From Terribacillus aidingensis (GTDB lineage: Bacteria > Bacillota > Bacilli > Bacillales > Amphibacillaceae), in assembly GCF_040703035.1 (NCBI RefSeq), contig NZ_CP159996.1:1274001-1338000 (forward strand): DNA of 64,000 nucleotides. The letters run 5' to 3'. Positions 27,731 through 36,303 of this stretch are shown in pieces (the first letter of the stretch is position 1; every line of letters starts with the position of its first letter). The notes below the pieces were generated by a model. The model made no database searches and was not told the origin of the DNA. It saw nothing but the letters and a program-made list of their open reading frames with translations. The translations under genes and the position numbers were made by a program.

Positions 27731-28006
27731 ATGTTGACAAAACGGCAAGGAATCGTCGTATGGTTCCAGCATATGAAAAATATTAAGCAGCTGAAGCGGC
27801 ATGGACACTTGGTTTTCGTATCCAAAAAGCTTAAATATGCGATGATATATGTGAACCTGGAGGAGGCCGAAGAGAAGGAAGCAGCGTTGAATAAACTGCC
27901 ATTCGTCTCTAAGACGGCGTTATCTTACCGTCCCTTCGTCCGTACCGATTTCGAGAATGCGAAACAGGATAAAGCGAAAGAATACGATTATAAGATTGGT
28001 ATATAA
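27731..28006 (+). CDS. ylbG: YlbG (UPF0298, DUF2129)
   Basis: A 91-residue protein, MLTKRQGIVVWFQHMKN..., with FVSKKLKYAMIYVN, matching the DUF2129/YlbG family found only in Firmicutes. The ATG at 27731 has GCGAGGAAC upstream; the longer frame from 27665 starts within the ylbF terminator. Its function is unknown. Confidence 0.87.
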   Translation: MLTKRQGIVVWFQHMKNIKQLKRHGHLVFVSKKLKYAMIYVNLEEAEEKEAALNKLPFVSKTALSYRPFVRTDFENAKQDKAKEYDYKIGI

Positions 28007-28011
28007 AAAAA

Positions 28012-28045
28012 GCCTGCAGGGAAAAGCCCTGCAGGCGCCTTTTGT
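28012..28045 (+). terminator. Terminator of ylbG
   Basis: A 10-bp GC-rich stem gcctgcaggg / ccctgcaggc with loop AAAAG, then a broken T-run. Confidence 0.78.
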
Positions 28046-28097
28046 TTCCAATGAAAACAAACAGGCAAAGGGAGAGGAGAAACCGGAGGAAGAGCTT

Positions 28098-28157
28098 ATG
28101 GGGAAACGTAAGTCTTCTCCGTGTTCATGAAGCAGCTATTAGCGTGATAGCCGCTTC
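28098..28157 (+). other. Possible leader mini-ORF and hairpin before rsmD
   Basis: A 10-codon ORF (MGKRKSSPCS, 28098-28130) has a strong GGAGGA seven bases upstream. It is followed by an 11-bp imperfect hairpin (gaagcagctat / atagccgcttc, one mismatch) and, at 28198-28206, a T-run. The 216-base gap before rsmD holds no other gene. It could be an attenuator-like leader, or chance. Confidence 0.3.
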
Positions 28158-28222
28158 AATAGTACAGTATGGACTGGCTTAGCCGGGAATATACATCGGT
28201 TTTTTTGAAGGAGTGGAATGTA

Positions 28223-28789
28223 ATGCGAGTGATTGCTGGAGAGCATAAAGGCAGGGCATTGAAAGCTGTCCCGAACCAATTGACAAGACCAACGACGGAT
28301 AAAGTGAAGGAAAGCTTATTTTCGGTATTGGGACCATTTTTTGAAGGCGGTGAATGCCTGGATTTATTCGCAGGAAGCGGCGGACTTGGGATAGAAGCCT
28401 TGAGCAGAGGAATGACACACTGTATCTTTGTGGATAAGCAAGGGAAGGCTGTCGAGACAATCAAACAGAACCTGACAACCTTGAGGCTGACAGACTACTC
28501 GGAGGTATACCGAAATGATGCGCTGCGTGCACTGAAGGCCGTCGCAAAAAGGGAGAAACAGTTCGATCTTATTTTTCTGGATCCGCCGTATCAAAAGATG
28601 TCCTACGAAGGTCTTTTGGAGCAAATCAGTGAAGCAGGTATACTGGGAGCAAATGGACGAATTGTTTGTGAACACGATGCGAAGAAGGAAATGCCGGAGT
28701 TCATCGCTGGATTGCAAGCTGTAAAACAGGACGTGTATGGAAATACTACTGCTATTACTATCTATCAAGCTGCTAAGGGGGATGAGTGA
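28223..28789 (+). CDS. rsmD: 16S rRNA (guanine(966)-N2)-methyltransferase RsmD
   Basis: A 188-residue SAM-dependent methyltransferase that modifies G966 of 16S rRNA (E. coli numbering). The SAM loop DLFAGSGGLGIEAL and the catalytic LDPPY motif are both present, and the N-terminal MRVIAGEHKGR block is typical. The start at 28223 is preceded by AAGGAG; the upstream in-frame extension is not conserved. It overlaps coaD by one base. Confidence 0.94.
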   Translation: MRVIAGEHKGRALKAVPNQLTRPTTDKVKESLFSVLGPFFEGGECLDLFAGSGGLGIEALSRGMTHCIFVDKQGKAVETIKQNLTTLRLTDYSEVYRNDALRALKAVAKREKQFDLIFLDPPYQKMSYEGLLEQISEAGILGANGRIVCEHDAKKEMPEFIAGLQAVKQDVYGNTTAITIYQAAKGDE

Positions 28790-29262
28790 TGACGATTGCT
28801 ATGTATCCAGGTTCGTTCGATCCTGTCACCAATGGCCACGTAGATATTATCCAGCGAGCAGCCGCAATATTCGATCAAGTAATCGTTGCAGTGGCAGTAA
28901 ACAGCAAAAAAAAGCCGCTGTTCAACGAAGAGGAGCGACTGGAGCTTTTACGGCAGTCGGTAAGACATATCTCTAACGTATCTGTAGTTAAATCAGAAGG
29001 TCTCACCGTTGACTTTGCCAGGGAACATGATGCTAAAGTTTTGGTCCGCGGATTGCGAGCAGTGAGTGATTTTGAAAATGAGATGCAGATCAGCGGTATC
29101 AACCGGCATTTAGAGCCAGGATTAGAGACAATCTTCATTACAGCAGATTCTGCTTATAGCTTCTTGAGCTCCAGTATCGTGAAGGAGGCAGCAAGCTTTG
29201 GAGCTGATATCAGTAAGCTTGTGCCGCCTCCAGTACAAGAAGCCATCAAGCAAAAATATTAA
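28789..29262 (+). CDS. coaD: Phosphopantetheine adenylyltransferase
   Basis: A 157-residue nucleotidyltransferase catalysing the fourth step of coenzyme A synthesis. The TNGH motif (residues 14-17) after PGSFDPV and the C-terminal SSSIVKE loop bind ATP. The ATG at 28789 overlaps the rsmD stop (TGATG), so the two are translationally coupled; the GTG three bases earlier is less likely. Its 3' end overlaps the convergent ylbJ by four bases. Confidence 0.95.
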   Translation: MTIAMYPGSFDPVTNGHVDIIQRAAAIFDQVIVAVAVNSKKKPLFNEEERLELLRQSVRHISNVSVVKSEGLTVDFAREHDAKVLVRGLRAVSDFENEMQISGINRHLEPGLETIFITADSAYSFLSSSIVKEAASFGADISKLVPPPVQEAIKQKY

Positions 29263-30452
29263 TTTAACCGGCGTCTCAGCAGGATCAGTGTGCCAATTGA
29301 AAGCATGATGAGTGTGAAAACAGGTCCGAATGACGAAAGAAAACGTAGCAGCTCCACGGAAGTGTCAGGAGCTGTTTTTTCATGCAGGAAGGTAAGGATA
29401 CTTGTTTCCTGATGTCTGGCGTAAAGCGGTCCATATAGGATAGCTGCTAATCCTGCTGCGATGAATCCATGGAGCAGGCGGGCAAAAAAGTACGGAGCGA
29501 ACCGGATATCCGTCTCGGCGAGAATACTTGCCACTTGGGCTTGGACTGAAAAACCATTGAATGCAAGAATGAAGCTGACGATAATGGCAGGGAAGAAAAA
29601 GTTGGATCCTGATGCTTGGGCGATCATTTGGCCACCCATTGTAATCTCGAATAATCCAGAAAACATTGGGACTACCAGGTCTGCTGGAACACCGAAAATG
29701 CTGGTTATCATTTTTAAGCCATATGCCAGGGAATCTGTGATGCCCAAAATGAATAAAAGCTTATTGAAAACGGAAAACATGATAATGAATCCGCCAATCA
29801 TAAGTAATGTTTGGATGGAATTTACGACAGCATCTCCAAAAATCTTGCCAAATGGTCTCTTATCAGCCATCCGCGTATCATGCAGTTCCCGGAAGGCGCG
29901 GCTAATCAACCCTTTTTCCCGGACGTAAGTCGAACGGGGCTCAGATCGGCCGTAGAAGCGCATGCAGATACCTACTAGTATATTCCCTCCGTAATGCGCT
30001 GCGGCTAGCAGGATGCCCAGCTCGGCTTCCCCGAAAAAACTTACGGCAATCACACCAATAATAAATAGGGGGTTGCTCGCATTTGTGAAGGAAACAAGAC
30101 GCTCGGCTTCGATTTTCGTCAGTTGTTTTTCCTGGCGCAGACGGCTTGTCAGTTTCGCACCTGATGGATAGCCACTGGCCATTCCCATAGCAAGCACAAA
30201 ACTGCCGACACCTGGAACATTGAACAAAGGCCGCATGATCGGTTCACAAAAAACTCCTATAAAACGAACCATCCCAAACGCAATCAGCAGTTCTGCAGTG
30301 ATAAAGAAAGGCAGGAGGGATGGAAAGACGACTTCCCACCACATATTCAATCCACGTATGCTGGCTTGCAATGATGGGTCCGGATACATAATTAAACTGA
30401 CCGCCAGCAGCAGTGCAGCCCCAGCCAGCAGAACTGATTTCATTTTTTGCAC
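29259..30452 (-). CDS. ylbJ: Sporulation integral membrane protein YlbJ
   Basis: A 397-residue polytopic membrane protein with about nine to ten hydrophobic segments. YlbJ is made in the mother cell of sporulating Bacilli under sigma-E and is needed for normal spore cortex formation and heat resistance. Family blocks include MASGYPSGAKLTSRLR and SFTNASNPLFIIG, typical of the nucleoside-recognition (Gate) domain. The GTG start at 30452 follows GGAGGG by six bases. No terminator separates it from coaD. The ylbK gene that follows in B. subtilis is absent. Confidence 0.9.
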   Translation of the reverse strand: MQKMKSVLLAGAALLLAVSLIMYPDPSLQASIRGLNMWWEVVFPSLLPFFITAELLIAFGMVRFIGVFCEPIMRPLFNVPGVGSFVLAMGMASGYPSGAKLTSRLRQEKQLTKIEAERLVSFTNASNPLFIIGVIAVSFFGEAELGILLAAAHYGGNILVGICMRFYGRSEPRSTYVREKGLISRAFRELHDTRMADKRPFGKIFGDAVVNSIQTLLMIGGFIIMFSVFNKLLFILGITDSLAYGLKMITSIFGVPADLVVPMFSGLFEITMGGQMIAQASGSNFFFPAIIVSFILAFNGFSVQAQVASILAETDIRFAPYFFARLLHGFIAAGLAAILYGPLYARHQETSILTFLHEKTAPDTSVELLRFLSSFGPVFTLIMLSIGTLILLRRRLN

Positions 30453-30617
30453 AAAAATCCCTCCGATTTATGACAGCTGTACTTCTTTAATTCGAAGTAG
30501 TACACTTAAATTCAGCCTGATTGTACAGGCTATCTTAACTATACGCGTGCTCAAAAGGGAAATATGCTTCTTCTTCTGAATAAGTAGAGAAAGCGGGCAC
30601 AGAAGGGGAACTTGTAG

Positions 30618-31640
30618 ATGAAACAGAACACACGTTATATCCTGTTCGTTATTCTGCTGCTGATCATCGTCTTCTGTTTTTCCGGAATTTACAGAATGCC
30701 ATATTATGTATACAAGCCGGGTGCAGCAGATCCTCTTGACCCAATTGTATCTGTAGATGGCAGTGAGAAAAGCGAAGGTGATATGCATCTAGTCACCGTA
30801 CGCGGCGGACAAGCGACACCATTCCAATATGTGATGGCTAAAATACTGCCATATCATCAAATTGAAAAACTAGAAGATGTCATACCGGAGGGTGTTTCCG
30901 AAGAAGAATATACACAAGCACAGCTGATGCAGATGGAGAGCTCGCAAGAAGCTTCTACTGTCGTTGCCTATGAGGCAGCTGGGGCAGACCTGCAAATTGA
31001 TTTCAAAGGTGTATATGTCGTGTCAGTCGTTAAAGATTTACCGGCAGATGGCCAGCTCAAGCAGGGCGATCACATCACAGCTGTAGATGATCAGCAAGTA
31101 AAAGAAGCAACCGATCTGACTAATTATGTCACATCCAAGCATGTGGGTGACACCATCACTTTGAAGATAGAACGAGATGACAAACAGCTAGAGAAGAAGC
31201 TGGAGCTACAGGAGCTGCCTGATACCAAGGTACCGGGAATTGGAATCACACTCGTGACCGATCGAGATGTTACGGAAGATCCGGAAGTGACCTTCTCGAG
31301 CGGACAAATCGGCGGACCGAGTGCGGGTCTTATGTTCAGCTTGGAAATTTATGATCAGCTGGAGGAAGAAGATATGACGAAGGGCCTTCAGATATGCGGA
31401 ACCGGTGAAGTGGATTATGAAGGAAATGTCGGCCGTATCGGCGGAATCGACAAGAAGGTTGTAGCTGCGGATAAAGAAGGCTGCGACGTCTTCTTTGCTC
31501 CAAATGAACAAGGTGCCGAAGATTCGAATTACCTTGTGGCAAAACAAACAGCAGAAGATATCGATACAAATATGAAAGTTGTACCAGTCAATACCTTTGA
31601 TGATGCAAAAAAATACTTAGAAGAAATGCCAGGAAAATAA
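30618..31640 (+). CDS. ylbL: PDZ/Lon-type membrane-anchored serine protease YlbL
   Basis: A 340-residue protein: one N-terminal membrane helix (7-27), a PDZ domain (about 130-200) and a C-terminal Lon-type proteolytic domain. The catalytic Ser235 lies in GGPSAGL, and the Lon-type lysine is Lys279 or Lys280 in GGIDKKV. In B. subtilis YlbL degrades the cell-division inhibitor YneA during recovery from DNA damage. The active domain is outside the cytoplasmic membrane. It is a single-gene unit with its own terminator. Confidence 0.93.
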   Translation: MKQNTRYILFVILLLIIVFCFSGIYRMPYYVYKPGAADPLDPIVSVDGSEKSEGDMHLVTVRGGQATPFQYVMAKILPYHQIEKLEDVIPEGVSEEEYTQAQLMQMESSQEASTVVAYEAAGADLQIDFKGVYVVSVVKDLPADGQLKQGDHITAVDDQQVKEATDLTNYVTSKHVGDTITLKIERDDKQLEKKLELQELPDTKVPGIGITLVTDRDVTEDPEVTFSSGQIGGPSAGLMFSLEIYDQLEEEDMTKGLQICGTGEVDYEGNVGRIGGIDKKVVAADKEGCDVFFAPNEQGAEDSNYLVAKQTAEDIDTNMKVVPVNTFDDAKKYLEEMPGK

Positions 31641-31641
31641 T

Positions 31642-31674
31642 AAAAAGGATGCATCCCTCTGATGCATCCTTTTT
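31642..31674. terminator. Bidirectional terminator between ylbL and tmcAL
   Basis: Stem aaaaaggatgcatc / gatgcatccttttt with loop CCTCT. Confidence 0.9.
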
Positions 31675-31675
31675 A

Positions 31676-32863
31676 TTATGCGAATATAGGAGGCGATATC
31701 TCTTGTCTGCGCGAAGCTGCCGCTATTTCAGGTGGTAAAATACTGTTATACGCATCCGCTGCTTGCAATTCTAAATCAGCAACTGGATGCATGCCGTCCT
31801 TTAAGTGTGTATATAACGGAACGTCAAGCTGCTTTTTCCTAGAAGAAAGAAATGCCTGTCCATTTTTGTTCATGCCGAGAATACGGATATAAGGGCATGC
31901 TGCCTGTTCAAGATGTTCGCGGTTCATATGCTTTTGTGTATTCGATAGTAGGTGCACACAGACGCGCTGAAGTCTTGTCCATGTATAGCGTTTCGTTTTG
32001 ATTAGAGAAAGGAACTGCTGGAAATTCAACGCCTGGTTGATATATTTCTTGAAACGGTATTCCAATCCCTCATCCATTCCATGAATTTGGCGCAGTGTTT
32101 CAGCAGGTCGCGTTAGGATGAGATAGCGTAAAAGCGGGAAATAGGCTTCCCAGCTGTGAAGTTCTTCAGCTTCCATCAATTCAAACGTCTTTTCCGGTAC
32201 AGCTGCTTTCACTTGTTGTATTTTCTCGTCCTGCCAAGCAGAACGGATTGATGTGGCACTTGCAATCGGGCCGGTAATAGACTGTTCATGATAACCTGCC
32301 TGAATACGACGGATTGTATCGACCTGTATTGGCGAATGAAGGGCCTCGGCTGCCTGAAGATATGCAAAACCCAAGATATTATTGGGGCTGCTAAGATCGA
32401 GTGCGGAATTGATTCCCACTAACTCGTATGCTGCACGATTTGCTTCAGGATAGGATAAGCCATTTTCCAGCTGCTTTTTTAGAACTGTCTCAAAAGCTGT
32501 CTGATTCTTTTGTCGTTCTTTTTGTGCATGATGGAATGATTCAATAGATCCGTTTTCAGAACCAAAAACTAGATGATCCACTTTCAGGGCATCAAGGATG
32601 GAAACAGCTCCTTTGGCAAACAAATCAGCATGCTGCACCGCAAAAAGAAAGGGCAATTCGACAACCAAATCGACACCGGCAGAAAGTGCCGCTTTTGTAC
32701 GGCTGAACTTATCCATAATGGCCGGTTCACCACGCTGTGTGAAATTTCCGCTCATTACGGCAATCGTACAATCGCTTTCGGTTAATTTTTGCGCCTGCTG
32801 TATATGATAAACATGACCGTTATGTAGAGGGTTATATTCGACGATGAGGCCGCATGCTTTCAT
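31676..32863 (-). CDS. tmcAL: tRNA(Met) cytidine acetate ligase TmcAL (YlbM)
   Basis: A 395-residue nucleotidyltransferase-like enzyme that activates acetate with ATP and acetylates the wobble cytidine (ac4C34) of elongator tRNA-Met. The N-terminal VEYNPLHNGH carries the HxGH-type motif. MSGNFTQRGEPA and NNILGFAYL are further family blocks. The start at 32863 has AAAGGAG before it. The open frame continues upstream to 33031 through the repeat array, but that extension (starting MGVLSHIGIH) is repeat-encoded and not part of the protein. Confidence 0.92.
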   Translation of the reverse strand: MKACGLIVEYNPLHNGHVYHIQQAQKLTESDCTIAVMSGNFTQRGEPAIMDKFSRTKAALSAGVDLVVELPFLFAVQHADLFAKGAVSILDALKVDHLVFGSENGSIESFHHAQKERQKNQTAFETVLKKQLENGLSYPEANRAAYELVGINSALDLSSPNNILGFAYLQAAEALHSPIQVDTIRRIQAGYHEQSITGPIASATSIRSAWQDEKIQQVKAAVPEKTFELMEAEELHSWEAYFPLLRYLILTRPAETLRQIHGMDEGLEYRFKKYINQALNFQQFLSLIKTKRYTWTRLQRVCVHLLSNTQKHMNREHLEQAACPYIRILGMNKNGQAFLSSRKKQLDVPLYTHLKDGMHPVADLELQAADAYNSILPPEIAAASRRQEISPPIFA

Positions 32864-32896
32864 AGGGAAACTCCTTTCTGTATTTTTTTTAGAGAA

Positions 32897-33334
32897 AGGA
32901 CACCGAATCCGGGCTCCCTCGCTTATTCTTACTTTTCTAAACGGTTTTCTCCGCTTTTCTTTGTTGTCTAGCTCCAGAAACCAGAAACTGCGGTATAAGA
33001 GATGAATCCCTATGTGGGAAAGGACACCCACTCCGGGCTCCCTCGCTTATCCCTACGTTTCTAAACGGTTTCTTCCGCTTTTCTTTGTTGTCTAGCTCCA
33101 GAAACCAGAAACTGCGGTATAAGAGATGAATCCCTATGTGGGAAAGGACACCCACTCCGGGCTCCCTCGCTTATCCCTACGTTTCTAAACAGTTTCTTCC
33201 GCTTTTCTTTGTTGTCTAGCTGCAAAAACCAGGAGCTGCGCTGGAATCGATAAATCCCTACAGGAGGAAGGACGCCTCCTTCTGGGCTTTCTCGTTTCCT
33301 TCTCCGCTCCTAAACGGTTTTCTCCGCTTTTCTT
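32897..33334. repeat. Tandem array with 124-bp period upstream of ylbN
   Basis: A unit containing tttgttgtctagctccagaa recurs with exact 124-bp spacing, anchored at 32963, 33087 and 33211. The first two complete units (32963-33210) are nearly identical; the third is diverged, and a partial unit (about 32897-32962) precedes them. Each unit has the order tctagctccagaaaccag, tgaatccctatgtggg, ggacaccc, gggctccctcgctta, ctaaacggtttcttcc. The text resembles a dispersed Bacillaceae repeat that begins gtctagctccagcg. The 600-base gap between tmcAL and ylbN is mostly this array. Confidence 0.88.
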
Positions 33335-33407
33335 ACGTGTTACAATAGAGATATTGTTCTTTAGTAAGAATATAGGCTAATTATTGCCTTGGTGTAAAGA
33401 AAATATA

Positions 33408-33436
33408 TTGACAAAGCTTCTGTTTTTTTTTACAAT
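33408..33436 (+). promoter_or_regulatory. Sigma-A promoter of ylbN-rpmF
   Basis: A perfect TTGACA (33408-33413), a 17-base spacer and TACAAT (33431-33436), 29 bases before the GTG start of ylbN. Strong, as expected for a ribosomal protein operon. Confidence 0.85.
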
Positions 33437-33464
33437 TACTTTTGTTGCCATGAGGTGAATTAAC

Positions 33465-33980
33465 GTGAAAATTCCGGTTCAAAAGCTTAAAGCTAAAGGT
33501 CTTGAACCTTTCGAATTTACAGAGCAAGTGGATGTGTCAGACATCCAGGGCAAAAATGATATTCGTCGGATTGATCCGGTGAAGGTCAGCGGTCAGGCGA
33601 CATCGCATGGAAACGATATAACCGTTAAGTTCGCTGTAGATGGCAAGATGATTCTTCCATGTGCGCGTACGCTGGTGGATGTACCGTATGAATTCCATGT
33701 TGAAGCGACTGAACTGTTTACTTTGTCTCCATATGCAAGCGCGGATGACGAGTCAGAGATTCACCCGGTTGAGGGAGAACTGCTTGACTTGAAACCGTAT
33801 ATAGAGGAAAATATCCTATTGGATGTTCCTTTCCGTGTTTTCTCCGAAGATCCGGAGGCATTGGATAATGCCACGAAACAAGGAGAAGGCTGGCAGCTTG
33901 CCAGTGAGGAAGCACAGCAGGACAAGATCGACCCGAGGCTCGAGAAACTGCAAGCTCTCTTGAAAAAGGACGACGAATAA
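33465..33980 (+). CDS. ylbN: DUF177 protein YlbN (YceD family)
   Basis: A 171-residue acidic protein of the DUF177/YceD family, which is nearly always encoded just before rpmF. In plants and bacteria the family has been linked to 23S rRNA accumulation. The N-terminus MKIPVQKLKAKGLEPFEFTE and the ILPCARTLVDV block fit the family. The GTG start follows GAGGTG. It is co-transcribed with rpmF, 31 bases downstream. Confidence 0.9.
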   Translation: MKIPVQKLKAKGLEPFEFTEQVDVSDIQGKNDIRRIDPVKVSGQATSHGNDITVKFAVDGKMILPCARTLVDVPYEFHVEATELFTLSPYASADDESEIHPVEGELLDLKPYIEENILLDVPFRVFSEDPEALDNATKQGEGWQLASEEAQQDKIDPRLEKLQALLKKDDE

Positions 33981-34011
33981 GCATTGTAACGATTGAAGGA
34001 GGTGTAGGACC

Positions 34012-34185
34012 GTGGCAGTACCTAAAAGAAGAACTTCTAAAAAAGTAAAAAACCAACGCCGTACACACAAAAAATTGCATGTACCTGGAATGGTAGAATG
34101 CTCTAACTGTGGAGAACTTGCAAAACCACACCACGTTTGCAGATCTTGCGGACATTACGATGGAAAAGCAGTGGTTGAAGCGTAA
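34012..34185 (+). CDS. rpmF: 50S ribosomal protein L32
   Basis: A 57-residue ribosomal protein, [20 protein letters not shown] at its start, read from the GTG at 34012 behind AAGGAGGTG. Four cysteines (Cys30, Cys33, Cys43, Cys46) form the zinc ribbon of the zinc-containing (C+) L32 type. A strong terminator follows, so ylbN-rpmF is a two-gene operon. Confidence 0.97.
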   Translation: MAVPKRRTSKKVKNQRRTHKKLHVPGMVECSNCGELAKPHHVCRSCGHYDGKAVVEA

Positions 34186-34197
34186 GAAAGAAAGACG

Positions 34198-34233
34198 ACA
34201 TCTGTCGGCAATATTGCCGATAGATGTTTTTTT
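34198..34233 (+). terminator. Terminator of ylbN-rpmF
   Basis: Long stem acatctgtcggca / tgccgatagatgt with one mismatch, followed by seven T. Confidence 0.9.
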
Positions 34234-34314
34234 ATATTCTATCGTCTGTTTTCTAGTCTAGCATTTTTCCCTCTCGCATACATTGATAGCAGAATAGAAG
34301 AGGGGGGAAGCGTT

Positions 34315-34791
34315 TTGAAGAGTACGAGACAAGATGCATGGTCGGATAAAGAGGATGTTTTATTGGCAAATACGGTACTGGATTTTATTCAGGAAGGGAA
34401 GACGCAGCTGGATGCCTTCCGTGATGTTGCGGTAAAGCTCAACCGTACTGCGGCGGCATGTGGCTTCCGTTGGAATGCATCACTCCGTCAGTATTATCAA
34501 ACAGATATCGAAATCGCAAAACAGCAGCGGAAACAGCAGCTTCCAGTGTCAGATAAAGCAGCTGCACCGGTTAAGGACGATAAAGAATCCATCAGCTTGG
34601 AAGCAGCAATCGACTTGCTTGAAAAAGTTAAACAGAATTTCCAAGTTCCGAGAAAAGAACCGCAGGAAGAACTTAAGGCATTGAAAGAAGAGAATGCAAA
34701 GTTGAAGGATCAGCTTAAACGGTATCAGGATGCGTGCATTGAAATGGAAAAGCTATGCCGATGGGTAATCGAGGAAGCTGAGACAAATTAA
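34315..34791 (+). CDS. gerR: RsfA-family sporulation regulator GerR (YlbO)
   Basis: A 158-residue DNA-binding protein of the RsfA family. The N-terminal 60 residues are Myb-like (RQDAWSDKEDVLL... ACGFRWNASLR), and residues 115-150 form a coiled coil (LKALKEENAKLKDQLKRY). In B. subtilis the orthologue at this place, YlbO/GerR, is made under sigma-E and tunes mother-cell genes. The TTG start follows GGGGGGAAG. A sigma-E-like -10, CATACATT, lies at 34277-34284. The related RsfA is a forespore protein; position favours GerR. Confidence 0.83.
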   Translation: MKSTRQDAWSDKEDVLLANTVLDFIQEGKTQLDAFRDVAVKLNRTAAACGFRWNASLRQYYQTDIEIAKQQRKQQLPVSDKAAAPVKDDKESISLEAAIDLLEKVKQNFQVPRKEPQEELKALKEENAKLKDQLKRYQDACIEMEKLCRWVIEEAETN

Positions 34792-34815
34792 AAAAGCCCA
34801 GTTGGGGCTTTTTAT
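34791..34815. terminator. Bidirectional terminator between gerR and ylbP
   Basis: Stem aaaaagccc / ggggcttttt with loop AGTT. Confidence 0.85.
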
Positions 34816-35261
34816 TTTGTCGGCTGCCACGTCATAACGGACAGGTCATCTTCCTTTTTGCTGCTGTCCTTAAAATTCAGCCTAGTCCAGAAAGCTTCTG
34901 AATTTACTCTTGCCTTTGTACGTACTGGTTTTGCAAAGGACTGCACAAATTCAACTAGGGACGAGCCAAGTCGATTTCCTTGGTATGCAGGCAGCACTTC
35001 CAGTTTGGAGATTTCTACGTATCCCTTTGGCGGATAGAATGTATTGTCGCGTTGTTCGTTCACAAAGGTAAGCGCCATTCTCGCTGCCAGCTCATTATCC
35101 ATGTAGATTCCGTAGAATAGCGTATCATCGTCACTTTCGATGAGACTTAGCTGGAACTCATCCAGCATGGAAAGCTCTGCGTTCCCCTGTGCGGCAAAGC
35201 GTTCGAAATCCTCCGCTGTTTTATAATTCACCGGCAATTTTTCCACTTTAGCAAATGTCAT
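34812..35261 (-). CDS. ylbP: GNAT acetyltransferase YlbP
   Basis: A 149-residue GNAT N-acetyltransferase. The fold is recognisable in VEISKLEVLPAYQGNRLGSSLVEF, where QGNRLG is the acetyl-CoA-binding loop. The start at 35261 (MTFAKVEKLPVNYK) follows GAGAGGGGA; the upstream in-frame extension to 35558 runs into the divergent panE gene and is rejected. B. subtilis YlbP lies at the same place; its substrate is unknown. Confidence 0.87.
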   Translation of the reverse strand: MTFAKVEKLPVNYKTAEDFERFAAQGNAELSMLDEFQLSLIESDDDTLFYGIYMDNELAARMALTFVNEQRDNTFYPPKGYVEISKLEVLPAYQGNRLGSSLVEFVQSFAKPVRTKARVNSEAFWTRLNFKDSSKKEDDLSVMTWQPTK

Positions 35262-35421
35262 ACAGATTCCCCTCTCCGTATTAAAAAATTTCGCTGTGTG
35301 ACTTATGTTTTCAATATATATGAAAACGGTTACAAATTCAAGCGTTATATTTCTTATATCCATACTGTCTGTTCTTTTGCTAAAATAAACAATTAGGTAT
35401 AGGACGAATGGGGGAACGGAC

Positions 35422-36303
35422 ATGAGAATCAATGTGATCGGCGGAGGAGCAATCGGGTTACTTATAACCGCAAAACTCGGCAGATTCCATGATGTGCGGC
35501 TTTTGACTAGAACACGAGAACAATCCGAACTGATTGCAGCGGAAGGTCTTCTTCTCAAGGGTGAAGTAAACGCATTGGAGACGTTAGCTTCTACTGATTG
35601 GCAGGCTTTGGGGCAAGCAGATGTATGGATTGTCTGTGTAAAACAATATGATGTGCAGCCGATCTGGGAAAAGTTGAAGCTGCATGTAAAAGCTGCAATC
35701 GTCTTCCTCCAAAACGGGATGGCTCATACGGACTTTTTGCAGGAAGATGAATTTGATTATCCTATCATCGTAGGGTCTGTCGAACATGGTGCCCTACGGG
35801 TAGATTCTCGTACTGTAGAACATACAGGGAAAGCGGCCATTCGTCTGGCAGATCTGACTGGTAATCATGCTGAAAAGATTGTAAATCAGCTCCATGAATC
35901 GGATTTCCCGTTTTTATTTGAGCAGGACTGGCATGTGATGTTAGGCAAAAAACTGATTGCGAATGCTGTGATCAATCCGTTGACTGCAATTTATCGGGTG
36001 GAGAATGGTGCACTGCTGGAACACCCTGCCTTTCAAAAAATAGCATGGGTATTATGCAAGGAAGCTGCAGATACGCTAGAGTTAGAGGAAAAACAGCAAT
36101 GGGCAAATGTTTGCAGGATCATACAAGCTACGAAAGCTAATTTGTCCTCCATGCACAGAGATATTCAATCCGGCAGGCAGACTGAGATTGAATCCATATC
36201 AGGATATATCCGCAAGCATGCAAAAAAGGCTGTTCCTTATACGGATTTTGTCTACTATAGTATACTTGGACTTACGAAACAGCAGGAGAGGACGAATCTA
36301 TGA
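35422..36303 (+). CDS. panE: 2-dehydropantoate 2-reductase (ketopantoate reductase)
   Basis: A 293-residue NADPH-dependent reductase of the pantothenate/CoA pathway. The nucleotide-binding GGGAIG is at residues 7-12, the catalytic lysine region is KKLIANAVINPLTA, and MHRDIQSGRQTEI is the substrate loop. It matches B. subtilis ylbQ/panE in position. The stop overlaps the start of the next gene (ATGA), so both belong to one operon, probably including bshC. Confidence 0.9.
   Translation: MRINVIGGGAIGLLITAKLGRFHDVRLLTRTREQSELIAAEGLLLKGEVNALETLASTDWQALGQADVWIVCVKQYDVQPIWEKLKLHVKAAIVFLQNGMAHTDFLQEDEFDYPIIVGSVEHGALRVDSRTVEHTGKAAIRLADLTGNHAEKIVNQLHESDFPFLFEQDWHVMLGKKLIANAVINPLTAIYRVENGALLEHPAFQKIAWVLCKEAADTLELEEKQQWANVCRIIQATKANLSSMHRDIQSGRQTEIESISGYIRKHAKKAVPYTDFVYYSILGLTKQQERTNL

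Noticed and set aside
32864..33031. N-terminal extension of TmcAL
   Set aside because: Encoded by the repeat array; AAAGGAG and the conserved N-terminus support the start at 32863.
32937..33155. 72-codon minus-strand ORF in the tandem array
   Set aside because: The protein is just the repeat unit read twice; no ribosome site.
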